From: Adiantum capillus-veneris | Lineage: Eukaryota; Streptophyta; Polypodiopsida; Polypodiales; Pteridaceae | DNA: 64,000 nt | Assembly: GCA_014529385.2 (NCBI GenBank) | Contig: CM043963.1 | Location: forward strand, 105,799,912-105,863,911 | Direction of reading: 5' to 3' | Shown here: positions 13,246-26,375 of the stretch, piece by piece | Layout: each line of letters starts with the position of its first letter | How positions within the stretch are numbered: the stretch's first letter is position 1 | Notes under the pieces: model-generated | Told to the model about the DNA's origin: nothing | Databases searched by the model: none | What the model saw: the letters and a program-made list of their open reading frames with translations, nothing else | Made by a program: the position numbers and the translations under genes

Positions 13246-16200
13246 CCGCCGAAGGCGGCCGGCAGTACTCATACTACATAACACAAACCTCGTCGGATAT
13301 ACTACTTATTTTTTGTGTTATTGAAGTGTAACTGATTTCTACTCTTATTTCAAAGCTCTATAAAGCATGTGTCACTACCGGGGTTTCTCTTTGTAACAAT
13401 TTGAGTTCAAATACTATCTTCGACTCGCACATACACATATACTTTTTTGGGCTGGCCATCGAGAAAATGAGATTTTCAATTAAAACGTATGTAGGCAAGC
13501 ATCTTAGTATTGGTCCGAAAGAGAAAAATATCCTTGTTTCCTCATATTTGGTTGAAAAGAGAAAATATCCTTTTTGTTTTTTTGCAAAACTGACAATTGT
13601 GAGTGGATAGTATTAAGAACATCAAAAATATCGAGCTCAAACCGAGCCTTGAGGGTCATAGGATTACAAGTTTTCTGCTTGACAGAGAGACCACAACTAC
13701 TTCTAGGCTTTACTTATTACAAGATGTCATGTATTGTTCTAGACCAGTCCTCAGAGGCTTGTTTGCCTCCAATCATGTGGATCGTCACTCTGCTCTCTTG
13801 TATGATTTCACAAAAGCTTGCCACAGCCAGATCCCCCTCAAACACGAAGCGGTTCCTTGCTTGCCAAATGGTGAAAGAAGTAGTACCTAATTATTTGAGT
13901 GCAGACAAGAAGAGCAAGACTTCCCAACCTGTTACTACCAAAGAACAAATCATTCTTGAAGAGCTTAATTTTCCATGTCCTTTGAATCCACTTGCATATT
14001 TTCCCAGCCATGCCACTGATTGCCTGGCATCCCATGAAAAGGTGGGCTAGGTCTTCACTAGCTAATTTGCACCCCGAGCAACGATCGGACCCGATTCCTC
14101 TTTCTTGTATCTTCACGCCCGTCGGTAGAGCACCCCACATCACTTTCCACAAAAATATCTTCATATACTGAGGCCACCTTGGCTTCCAGATATTCTCCAT
14201 GACTCCCTCCCACCGTTTTTCCATCCAGTGCCTCTTCCATAATTTGTTGAGGGGGCTACACCAATTAGCCTCGTGCATTAATGCCTGGTAAATGCCTTTC
14301 GAAAGTCGTTTCCAAAAGAGGCTACTCTCGGGCCATCTCCAAGAGTCCCATTCAAAGTTGGATTCACAAATTGACATCACCACCTTATCAAGCTCTTTCA
14401 TCACCATGTTGACTAGTAAGATCTCAAAGCCATTTAGCTGAAATTGGGTGGCTAAAGAGTCAGCAGTTTTCCAACACTTCCTGTTGCCATCCCAGAATTG
14501 CTCAAGTCGAACGAGCCCCATATTGTTCACATTCCTAGACATTTATATCCAATAGGGGCTTTGCGGCGGCCCCAATATTTTAGAGAGCCAAGGGGACCAG
14601 TGCAAAATGGAGTTCTTAAAGTATCCGGTTGCTTCCCCCCATTCCAAAACCTCAGCTGCACTTTTGCACTTCCTCATCAGCTCCCCTGAGAGTCCACCAG
14701 ATCTAAGATAAGACCACTTCGGGGCGATAAGTTTGTCGTGCATCACAACCCCCTTCCACTTTCCCCCTTTCGATCCTAGTTTTACTGCATCAAGCATTTC
14801 CTTGGTCATGATAGCCCAAGCTTGGTCGTGTTTAGCCAATGATACCATAAATTTGTCACAAAGGGCCTCAACATGGGATACAGGGTTAAGAATGTCAAGC
14901 CCTCCTTGGTCTACCGGGCGAGCAACTACCTCCCATCTAGCCCACTGCCATGGCCGGGAAGTTTTCGTGTTGTTCTTCCAAAGAAACCTTTTCACTGGTT
15001 TTAAGAATTCTTTCCAATTACACTTAGCCATCTTGAGCATAGGGCTGAGGAAAGCAATATACGGGATCATGAAAGCATTAATCCCCTCGAATCTTGCATA
15101 TTTGAAAAGAAAAGTCCTTGCGGCTTGGTTCACACGCATAGCTTGTGCAGCTTGTCTCGCATCCAACCCACTCCAAGCTTACAGACCACGTTGCCATCAT
15201 CATCTCGGAGATCACTGCGTCTACAACTACAGACACACCAGAGAGAGAAAGAGAGCGACTACTTCTGCAACTAGTTCAATCCGGTGACCTGTAGGACCAT
15301 GCCCGTGCAAGCCATCTCTACGTCCTCCTCTCTCTGTTGCACCCCCGATGCCTCCCTGCTTTGCCACTAGTGCAGTAGACTCAGCTCATTGTTGCGTTAT
15401 GCAGATGATGACTCAGCTCATTGTTGCGTTATGCAGATGATTTTGAACGTCTTGAGATGATGTAGCCCTGCTCTGTACCTCCCCCAACACCGCCTGTAGA
15501 GAAAGACCCCTTTTTGTCTCTGTGCCTTCGTCCAGACACAATGGCAATAAGTCTACAGCTAAGCAAACCCGCATAAGCAACAAGTGTTGAAAGTTTGTAC
15601 TCCTCCCCAGCTATTTGCGCACCACCTATCCCTCATCCCCACGCCTTCAACGGCTTCGCCTTAGGTCGCTTCATTAGCTTCTGCGCTCCCCACCTTTGGA
15701 GAACTGCACTCAAAGTGCCCTGAGCTCCTTCAACGTCGTCTGTCGCACGCCCAAACAAAGCGCACAAACCAAAAAAATCAATCTCTCTCTCTTCATTCAA
15801 TTGGAAAATGACAGTTTGCCACGTGTAACCTCAATCCTAAAAATCCTAGGTACATCTGTATTCAGAACATTCTCTTTCGTCTAAGTTAGCAAATTAATAC
15901 ACAATCTCAAAAGCGATTTTCATACAAACCAAATTTGTCCTTTTGCTTTCCTTTTCCCATCCTCCAAGGGATCTACTTAGATTCACACTAATACAACTGG
16001 TGTCAAAATTGGCCGGGCCTATTCCGGCTTTGGACGGGGAGGAGAAAAAACTCCCATCTTCTCATTTTCAAGCTTATTTTTTCAAGGACCCATTGAAATC
16101 TTTGCCTGTGGGTTATGTCCACCCCTATGGGGGGTCCCAGTTGTTTGAATACACTCCCTTTTGAGATAATCTCTCCTGTCTAGACTGCAGGGTCAAAAGA

Positions 16201-17606
16201 GTCGTTCTCTGACAGGGAGATAAGCCTTGACTTCTCTATATTGCACTTGGATCCCGAAGCCAAGGCAAATGTAGCACAATCTGAAGAGCTCTCCTGACAA
16301 CTTGAGGGCACGCCTTCAAGAATAGGAGCGAATCATCTGCAAACATTTTGGCGAGTATAGCTGGTCGTTGCCCACGATAATGCCAGACCTTGAATCTCTC
16401 CCCACGCAGCGCTGGCTTTGAGCATCGTAATGAGAGGATGTGACCCGATGGCGAAGAGCAAGGGGGGCAGGGGACATCCTTGCTTAATATAACTTTTAAC
16501 CTCAAACGAGCTCCCATGACTTCTTCTATATAGGACCATTCTATTCTATTGTAGGCTTTGTCGAGGTCCAGCTGCAGCAATATGCACTCTTGCTTGGAGA
16601 AGGATGCATACTCTATTCCTACCATTGCTGCCAAGATATTGTCATATGTAGATCTCCCTTTAATGAACCCGTGTTGATGGGGAGAAATGATCCGACTCAG
16701 GAGGGGGCCAAGTCTCAGAGCTATCGCCTTGGCAATAATTATGTATGCTACTAATATCATCATAATGAGACGCCAATGTTTAAGTTGAGAGCAGCAGATC
16801 TGTTTGGGGATGGGCTTGATAAGCCCTCTCTTAACACTTGCATCGAACGACTCTTCGGCAACAGCTTGATTGGCCATCCGTGTGATTGGACCCTTGAGAT
16901 CATCCCAAAATTCCCTGAAGAATCAGCCGTCAGTCCATCCCAACCGGGGGACTTTTCATTGCCAAGAGCTTTTAGTGCCATTGAGCATTCCTCCTCAGAG
17001 AAGGCCTTTTCCATCCGGTTGGCTTCCTCCTGGGGAACCTTCTTTTCAGCACTCCCAAGTAAAGACACTCGGGCTTCCTCCACTTCCTGAGATTGGATCT
17101 CTAGCTGGCCGATGATCTGGCTGAGATACTTGAGCATAAGTTCAGCCATCTCATCTTGGTTTTGAATTATATTCCCTTTCTCATCATCAAGCATTGCACG
17201 CGGCCTCGACTCCTCCTCACTTTCAGCGCCCTAAAAAAATGTGTTTGGTTAGAAGGCTCTGGTTGAAGGAAAGTTTCCCTAGAGAGCAATTGCGCCTTCT
17301 TGATTTCCTTCAGCTGTTCGTTGGCCAGGTGAGATTTAGCTTCAAGCCATTGCTTGTGCTCATCCTCGGTAGCCAGTCTGGCAGCCTTCCTAGAGGCTAA
17401 TTGCGCTACCTCCTCTGTGAGATGTTTGATATGTGCCTCATTGGCTTTTTTAACCCGAGGACCAGAAGTTTTGATAGCTTTTTGTACACTCCGAACAAAT
17501 ATATTCCAAGCACTAGGTTTATTCATCCCCACATCTTTCTTGAGCTTTCCCAACGCTTTCTTGGTGATGCTTCTGAAGAGAGGGTTTTTGAACAGGTGTG
17601 TCCTTG

Positions 17607-17648
<42 letters not shown>

Positions 17649-20600
17649 TTATCTTTCTTGAGTTGTAAGTGTAATGGCATGTGATCGGAGAGTTGAGATT
17701 ACCTTCATCTCTAACATCGATAAAATCCAGTTAGCTTGATGAGAGCAGTAGCATATGTCCAGCCGGGAGGCAGTGCCGACGTATTGAAGGCTTGTGTAGG
17801 TGAATCCAGGCATGTTGTTCCATGGGCCCACTTCTCACATAAGCTCAGCCATTTAGACTTTTCCGAGCCTGCCAGTAGACTGGCGGAGCCTGTTCTGTCC
17901 TTGCTTTTCTCGACCATATTGAAATCTCCAACCATCAGCCACTCCCCTTCGATGGGAGTATCCCTGAGCTGCATCCACAGTTTAGCTCTATCCTTTGCGT
18001 TGCAAGGGCCGTAAACATTTATTATGGTGATAGGTTGATTGTCCCATCTGATTCTAACACCTAGGACTCTACCGGAGGGGTGGTTTAGAACCATCTTTGG
18101 CTCCAAATCTCTATCAGCAATGAACAAGACACCACTGAAACCGTCGATTCCTTCCCCATAAAAGATAAGTTTTTTTCCTACAGCCTGTTTTCTCTTGCTA
18201 CGAGCATCCAAATGGTGCTCTTGGATGGCCCTGCAAAACTGCCTTCACTTCTTCCCAGAAGAGAGTGCCCTTCTTCCGGGTTTTTAATCCCTTCACGTTC
18301 CAAGATTGAATAAAAAGAGTATCTATCGTTGGGAAAGGGGGACAAATTTTTCTACCTCCAGGAACTCTTCAACAGAGTTCCCATGCAACTTATCCTCTTC
18401 CATTGGCTCCTTTTCTGCTGGAACTTGCATGTATCCATCTTGGAAGCGAAAAGGTCCTCTTGATTCATCTTCCCCAAAACTTCGAATATGTTGTCATATA
18501 AGAAAGAAGGCTTTGGGAAATCCGGCAGGAGACCTTTGATTTGCCCCAAGGCCCTAGCCTTCGCTTTGAACCGTTTACATGAAATATGAGATACTTGCTG
18601 CCAGCCCTCATCTTTTGATCCAAGAGTTGGAACATCCCGATCTTCTCCATTACTGGGGTGGCCGTTCTTTGCTGAGCGGTGGATGAAAAGCGGTAGCTTT
18701 GGGTGGTCTTGCCCTTACCCCGATTGCCCTGATCTTGTTTCTCCACATCTTTATCCGAGTTGACTTTATTTTGCCCACCCTCTGCCTTGCCAGGATTTTC
18801 AGTACGCTTCTTTGTAAGATCTCCTGTATTCGTGCCACCTTGTGGGGTAGCCTGTAATTCGCTTCTATCCTCTGTAGGCTTTAGCACCTCAGTGGGGCAC
18901 GCCCTCGCATAATGCCCGAGTTTGTTGCATTTGAAGCAGGCCCCGAAGAAGGTGTTAAATTTAAGAGAAAGGATCTTTAGTCCTACCCCAACATTCACCG
19001 CCAAGTTCTTTGGTTGTGGCTTTCGTAGATCCCACCAGATACAGACCTTGTTTGTTGCTGCACCCGAGGCTCTAGCAGATGGGACAAAAAGTGGATCACC
19101 AAGCAAAGTTGCGAGGTCCTTTAAGTTCTTTCTAAGCGATATAGGGAGGTTGAAAAACTCCACCCATACTGGGCAGAGATCCTTAAATGCCTCGTTAGAT
19201 TCAAACAGAGGGTCCCAAGGGAGCTCGCACACCGGTACGCGATTGAAGAACAACGGGCTTTTTGCCAAAACCCTCTCAACCATTACACTGTCGTTGAACT
19301 GAATTGATACGAATCCTTTTGCTATATATTGGGTGAACATTAGTGAGCCGTGATGGTTCAAAACCAGTGGACTGTAGAGCCACTTATTACTGAGCTCAAT
19401 TCTATTGGGAACTCTCCCCATAAACTCGAAGACCAGAGTGGAATTTGCAACCTCCGCAAGTTGTCTTTTCACAATGGCCGGGGGAACAACCACCGTAACA
19501 GCATCTTCCACCTCGACACGCTGTGGGAGTGCCTTCTTGAGTGCTTGGAAAGCTCTGTCCCCTTTGGCCACTTCAGCATCCTTTTGTTCAATGATAATGC
19601 ACAAAGGATTGTCGCTAGGTCTTTTTCCACCTACGTCTTTCTTTGTTTTAGTTCCTCCTTACTCAGATTAGCAAGGGAGCTTTGACCGCTATCATCGGCG
19701 CCCAGTTTCGAAAAGTCGCTTGTCGGCTCGATAGTCTTCAGAGCGACTCCACTGCTTCGGCATAGGACGGCTTAGAGCAGCACGCCATGGCGCGGTGAAA
19801 AGCCCCACCGACACGAAGTCACAATATGGTTTCAATGGGCTTAAACAAATAGATAATAATCGCAAGGACCCTAACAAAAAGGTAATAATCGCAATGACCT
19901 AAAGATAATAATTCAGTAAGCAAATAATCGCAACCCTCTTTTAGATAATAATCGCGAGTACTCACGCATGCTGCAGAGGGGGGGGGGGCGCACATGTTGC
20001 TTAATAGAACCAAGAGCAGCTCGCGAGGCCCTTATCGGCCCAGGCAACAAAACTCTGAGCGCCTTAGAGCACCACGAGTGGCAAACCTATGGAGATAAGA
20101 ACAAGGCGGCACCTTCTGTGCTTTACCACGACAGGCAACATCGCTCAGACCTCCATACTCAGACCTTCACACTCAACAACCCACCATAGCTCAGACATTA
20201 GAAAATATCCAATTCTATACCAAAGGGTAAGATACCTCCACAGAAGCTATTTTCAAATCTAAGGACTCGTTACTAAAAATGTGAGTGTATTACATGTGGC
20301 TTCATCAAGAAATATCTCTAGGCCTACTACTTCTCTATGGAGCTTAAAAATTTCAACCAAGGAGAGGACCTCCACATGTCACACATAGGTTCTCTTTAAA
20401 GAAAACCTTTTAAAACGTTCATTCTAATCAAAAGTGAAGGGTCCTACAAAACATCTAAATTAATCAAAAGTGCAGGGTAAGAAGTTGGTTTTATTTTTTA
20501 TTTTGATTTTTTTTTTTTTTGGAGGGAGGGTTGGGTTTTCTTATATCCACAATCCGTCGTCGAAGTTGGCTGTGGAGGCCGGATCGATCAATAGTCCGGT

Positions 20601-23600
20601 CTAAAACCACAAGTAAAATGTTAAGTAATGTTCCATAATTAAATGAGGAAGGAGGGTTTTCAAAGCAATATAAAACCAGCTAAGGAACATTCTTTGGCTT
20701 CGAGGTTCAACAAAGTGAAAGACCCTAGAGGAACTGAGTCTCCAAAGCATGCTCTAAAGGGGTGAGGCCTAATGATGCCTCCCCTTTTTGCTAATGAAAA
20801 AGAGAATGTTTGTTACCATATATATGTGGTAGTGATGTGTGTGAACACAGTCAGGACCGCCAGTGTATTTTTTCCCTCACTAGGAGGCTTTTTTCTCCAT
20901 GCATTGCATATACTCCAATCATTCTAGGGCTAGCTTATCGTTCCATTGTACACTAAGCAATATACTCTCCGTTTTGTACCTTGAGCTTCTTCATCTTCAC
21001 CAAGCTATGTGTGTTTTCTTGCAACCATACCTCCAACAATTGGTATCATAGTAGGTTGCATCCTCTCGGACATAATTGCCAGCGATACCAGTACACTCCT
21101 ACTCACTTTCTTCGTTTTGGGTGAGCTTTGGTGAGCGTCAGTAGTTTTACAAGTCCTTTAGGTAAGCTCGATGAGATTGTTCTGCTTAAAAAATTTATTT
21201 GGGTTCATTCCGACCTCCATTTCCACCATAGGCATCAGTCATGTGCAGACAATTTCATCCTTTTGTGTAGAATTTTTGTCAATGCATTCTTTTGCAAAAC
21301 AGGTCTCTTACACTCTTCTTTGGATTGTGCTATATAGCACATGTTGGTCCTACTTTGTTTCCCCTCTTTCTAGGCAGTAGTCACATCAGATGCAGTCACT
21401 CACCATGGCTAACAACAACACATACGTTTTCAAGATGTTTGCTACTGAGGATAAACTGTATGGAGATAACTACCCAATGTGGGCTTACATGATAAAATAT
21501 TTTATGTGTCAAAGGGCGTTTGGAATGTTGTGCAGGGCATTGATGTACACCTATCTTCTATGGATATAGGCTTTGTTGAGGATATTGCAAGTGTTGGTGG
21601 CAGGAATGTTGCTGCTAGAGCTGTTTTGCCTACAGCTCAGCAGTCTTTTTGGGATGTTAAAGATGCACAGACTCATGCATTGATTAGTTTATATGTGAAG
21701 CGCACAATTACTCCTCTCATTTGCTCAACTAAATCAACAAAACATGCTTGGGATATTATGCGTGGTCTTTGAACATGAGAAGTGGCCACATTGATGACAT
21801 GGGCACTTTCCTTGCTGGTATCAAGGATATTAATGAGCAACTCATTTTTGCAAACAAAGTCATTTCTGATAGTTCACTTGTGTAGACTTTTCGTGATGCA
21901 TTGCCAGATTCTTACAAGATTTTTGCTAGTACTTGGAGACTTATGACCCAAGGAAATTCTGATGTTATCAATTCAGATGCATGATGGACATTGCTATTGC
22001 AAGAATCATTTTCAAGAAAGAACACGGCTAAACACCATGTAGTTGAATAGGCTTTTGTTGTTACTCAAAGAAAAGGTGGTAACATCAATGTAGCCACTTC
22101 TCATGGTTCTTCAGAGAGTGGCAAATCACCTGTTCCTAATGCTTCTATTGGCAGCACCTCGTCTGGGAATTCTGGTGAAAAAGGCAAAAAGAAGATGTGC
22201 TGCCATTATTGCAAGGCTAATGATCATGTAATAAAGCAGTGTCCTAAATTGAAGGCAAAAGAGGCCAAGAAGAAAGAGGCTAGTTCCACTACAAGTGTAG
22301 CTATTGTAGGATCTTCACTGAAAGGAGATTGTGATGGTGATGGTGATGTAAAGTGGGCAATTAGTGCAAAGTGCACTTATGATCCTTTTGTCCATGATGC
22401 ATATATGTCAGCTGTTGCAGATTCACATGTGTGGTACATTGATAATGGTGCTACAAAGCATATCACCACATCATGTCTGGTTTACCTCTCTTGAGTCTGT
22501 TCCTCATCCAAATACAGTCTATCATGTGTGCTACTTATGTACTTAGAATATGCCCTACAAAAGCTTTGCAAATACAAATACAGTCTGTTCCTCTCTTGAG
22601 TCTATTCCTCATCCAAATACAGTCTATCATGTGTACTTAGAATATGCCCTACAAAAGCTTTGCAATTAATGACTCCTTATGAAGCATGACATGATAAGAA
22701 GCCGTCTATTGATCACATGCACATAGTTAGTTGTTTAGCCTATGCTTTGGTGCCACAAACACGACACAAAAAATTGGATGATAAGGTTGTAAATGCATTT
22801 GTGCTGGTTATAATATTGAAAGCAAAGGTTACAAGTTATACCATCCGTTAAAAAAATGTATCTTGGTTTCACGGGATGCTGTGTTTGTGGAAGATTCTAC
22901 TCAACCTTTGTCATCATGTACTAGAGATAATCATGTAAGCTCACAAGACATTTATGAAACTTTGTTACCTCATTTTAATGGTGGAAACTTGAATGTAAAT
23001 TCCAATGAGGGAAATGTACAGTCCATGGGGGTTTTTAAAAATATTACGGATCAGCCTATTACTTATGCAGAAGTACTTGATGTGGAAAGGGCTGAGAATG
23101 AGGAGGCTAGAGGTATGCCAAAATGGTTGGTACATACTTTGCGTGACAATAAATTGGATGCACCTTTGTCTAGTTGTACTTGTTCAGGTTCTTGCCATGC
23201 ATCTTATGCGTCAGATTGTTATGCTTTGGCTATTTCTAATTTACCTGATGCAAAGAAACCTCTTTTGTTTGATGAAGCATATAATTTGAAAATTGGATGG
23301 ATTCCATGCAACCAAAATATGATGCACTTATAGAATATGACACATGGACTTTATGTGATTTTCCTCCTAGCAAAAAGGCAATTGGTACAAAGTGGGTGCA
23401 CAAGTTGAAACATAACCTGAATGGTGAGATTGATCGCTACAAGGCGCGACTTGTTGCAAAAGGTTATGCACAACAAAAAGGCCTAGATTATGAAGAGACT
23501 TTTTCTCCCGTATGACTACTGCTTGTTTTCCATGTGAATTGGTAGCTCATTTTGGATGGGATGTCCATCAATCAGAAATTGTTTCTGCTTTCTTGAATGG

Positions 23601-26320
23601 TGATATATTTGAGGAAGTCTATGTAACGCAACCTCACGGTTTTGTTAAGGAAAGGACAAGAAAATAAAGTGTGAAAATGTAAGAAAGCTTTGTATGGGTT
23701 GAAGCAGTCTCCTTGTGCTTGGTATGAGAAAGTTGACACTCATTGGTTAAATGAGGCTTTCATAATAGTCCAACAAAAATCACTTTGTATGTAAAATGTG
23801 AGGGTGATGTATTTCTCATTATCGTTCTATATGTAGATGATTTGTTGATTACTGGTCCGAATGAGACACCCATTGTTGAATTCAAAGCTGATTTGAATGC
23901 TACTTTCAAGATGAAAGACTTGGGTATGTTGCATCATTACTTGGGCATACAATGTAAGCAGTTTGATGGGAGTATTGCCTTGTGTCAAACATGCTACATA
24001 GAGACATTACTATGCAATTTTGGACTTGAGGACTACAAACCTATTGCTATTCCCATGGAAACAAATTTGAAATTGAGTATTCATGATGTTCGTTATCCTG
24101 CCAATGTCACTCTTTATCAAAATGTTGTTGGATGACTTATTTATGTATGCAATATAAGGCATGATATTTAGTTTGTAGTCTCACACGTCAGCAGATTTAT
24201 GCATAGCCCAAGGTCAAAGCATTAGCAAGCTATCAAGAGCACTTTCTGTTCCTTGAGTGACACTTTACATCTTGACTTGTTTTATCCCAAGGGGAGATCA
24301 TTGCCGCCATATTTACATGCTTTTTCGAACTCAGATTGGGCTAGTTGTTATGCCATGCGAGTATCCAAAGTGGTTTTTATTCAATGCTCAACAGTTCAGG
24401 CATATTATGGTTGAGCAAGAAGAAACCTATTGTGGCCACTTCTAGTTGTGAGGTTGAGTATAGGGCAGCTTTCAGAGCTATGGTTGAGTGTGTATGGTTC
24501 AAACGCCTTATGATTGATTTGGATATTGGACAAGACACTACCAACATCATCTACATCAATAGTCAGGCGCATTGGTAGTTGCGAGGAACCCATTTTTTTA
24601 TGCTCGCACAAAGCACATTGAGGTGCATTATCAATACGTCAGAGAGAGACTCTCAGCAGGAGAGATCAGCTTGGCTTATGTGACGATAGAGGACATATAT
24701 ATATATATATATATATGTGATAGTGATGTGTGTGAACACACTTAGAACCGCCAGGGAATTTTTTCCCTCACTGGGAGGTTTTTTTCCGTGAATTGTATAT
24801 ACACCCATCATTCTAGGGATAACTTATCTTTCCATTGTGCACTAGCAATATACTCTGTGTTGTGTGCCTTGAGCTTCTTCATCTTCTCCAAGCTTTGTGT
24901 GTCTCCCTACATCCCTCTTTCCAACAAGGTTATCGTTTTAAAAATACACAATTTTTGATTGGTTGAAAGAGATAGAAAATACTTATTACAATTTTCCAAA
25001 GACAAACAAATTTATTCAAGCCTTTGGCTGTATTTTTTTGGTTTCAAGATAAAGCAATCATGATGGTGAGTGGTGGGTGATATGTGATCCTTTGGGCGAT
25101 GTTGTGATCTCCTCTTGAAGAAAAAATGCATGGTAAAATTTTTGGTTGACTTAAAAGCAGTGCACTTTTATTGCCTTCCTCTTGCATGCGCATCTAGATT
25201 CTCACACCAGACTGAAGTTGTCCCTTTCTCTCAACCATGGATCTATACTTTCCCTTTCTCTCAACCATGGATCTATACTTTCTCTTCTCACTACTGAGAA
25301 CATGGACAATGTGGAGGGGTTGAGGAGGCCCAGGGAGCCTCTCGTGTCGCTATAGCGTAGGGCTTGTAGTAGAGAATTGGCGGTGAGCCTCTCGTGTCGC
25401 TATAGCGTAGGGCTTGTAGTAGAGAATTGGCGGTGAAGGCCATGCCACTACCGCACTTGGGAAAGGGGTGTGTTGTGACGATTTGGAAGGTGAAGGAGGT
25501 GGAAAAGCTAGCACTCGTATTAATGAATTGGATGGGGTCCTTGTAGACCACGAACCCTAGGCTGATGCCATTACCCTCTGTGGCCCCATTCAAGGAACCG
25601 TTTTGGAATGGAGTTAGCTAAATTGCGGTTCCATTGAAGTAGGTGTTTATGCCGGAGAAGCCGTACCAAATGGCCTGCATCGACACCACCTTGATGCAAC
25701 TACTACTGCTAGTAGAATCACTAACAACTTCCTCATCTTGGTATGGGGCATACTAGGATTGCAAAGCAGTGCAATATTTTGCAGTCGATGATGACCACAA
25801 GAATACATGGAGTGCCAGCACTATAAACCAGAGTAGACACATGATTAATCACTTTAATTATAACTGCCTAAAACAAGATCTAGCAGCTTAAGAAGCCATT
25901 AATCACTTTAATTAAAGTATTATTAAGACTAAAACAACCCTATTTACTTAAACTGCCAACCTTAAAGCTAGGCACGAATGTTAAAGGCACTCCTTGACGA
26001 AGCATCTCAACATCTGATGTGCGGCCATTGATTTATATTTGGCAGGTCTAAATTCTCTTGCTCTGCTTCTAAATAAGTTCTAAGCTCTGGGTCAAAAGAC
26101 AATATTCCTATTTTCTATCCCCATATCTTATAATTTCATGCACCCAACCAGAACTCGGTCAAGTCTCATTTTCATCATAGCTATCAATTAGGTTTCAAGT
26201 TTTCATTCCGAAGAAACCTGATAGTTAAGAAGAGCTAGTAGGTGTGTTTAACTTAGGTGTGTTCAATTTCGGTTTTGGGCTTCTTAATGAGAATCTAAGC
26301 AGATGCTCGCAGGTCTTCAA

Positions 26321-26375
<55 letters not shown>

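Larger units (their letters stand above)
13575..19810 (-). mobile_element. Near full-length LINE (L1-type) in intron 1
   Basis: On the minus strand, from the right: ORF1 with DUF4283 and a CCHC knuckle (19604-18465), ORF2 with AP-type endonuclease (about 18335-17730), reverse transcriptase (about 17550-16040) and the C-terminal zinc-binding domain (15178-13838), then the 3' palindrome (13589-13604) and poly-A (poly-T at 13571-13583). Several stops, a 39-C run at 17610-17648 and foreign DNA at 15181-16035 break ORF2. The 5' end is placed at about 19.8 kb by loss of ORF1-linked sequence only. It is the reference copy for the other LINE pieces in the window. Confidence 0.88.
20807..24926 (+). 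mobile_element. Decayed Copia retrotransposon (family 2)
   Basis: The 5' LTR is 20807-21038 and the 3' LTR about 24716-24926. Internal order gag, CCHC, protease, RT, RNase H is Copia-like, but the integrase core is missing and frames are broken at many points. The primer-binding site follows the 5' LTR as TTGGTATCATAG at 21040, close to the initiator-tRNA-Met complement. No target duplication is visible. A related truncated copy lies at 7.8-8.75 kb. Confidence 0.85.

Noticed and set aside
24691-24716. Target duplication for the Copia at 20.8-24.9 kb
   Set aside because: The (AT)n run at the 3' LTR edge erased the junction, and no matching flank could be seen.
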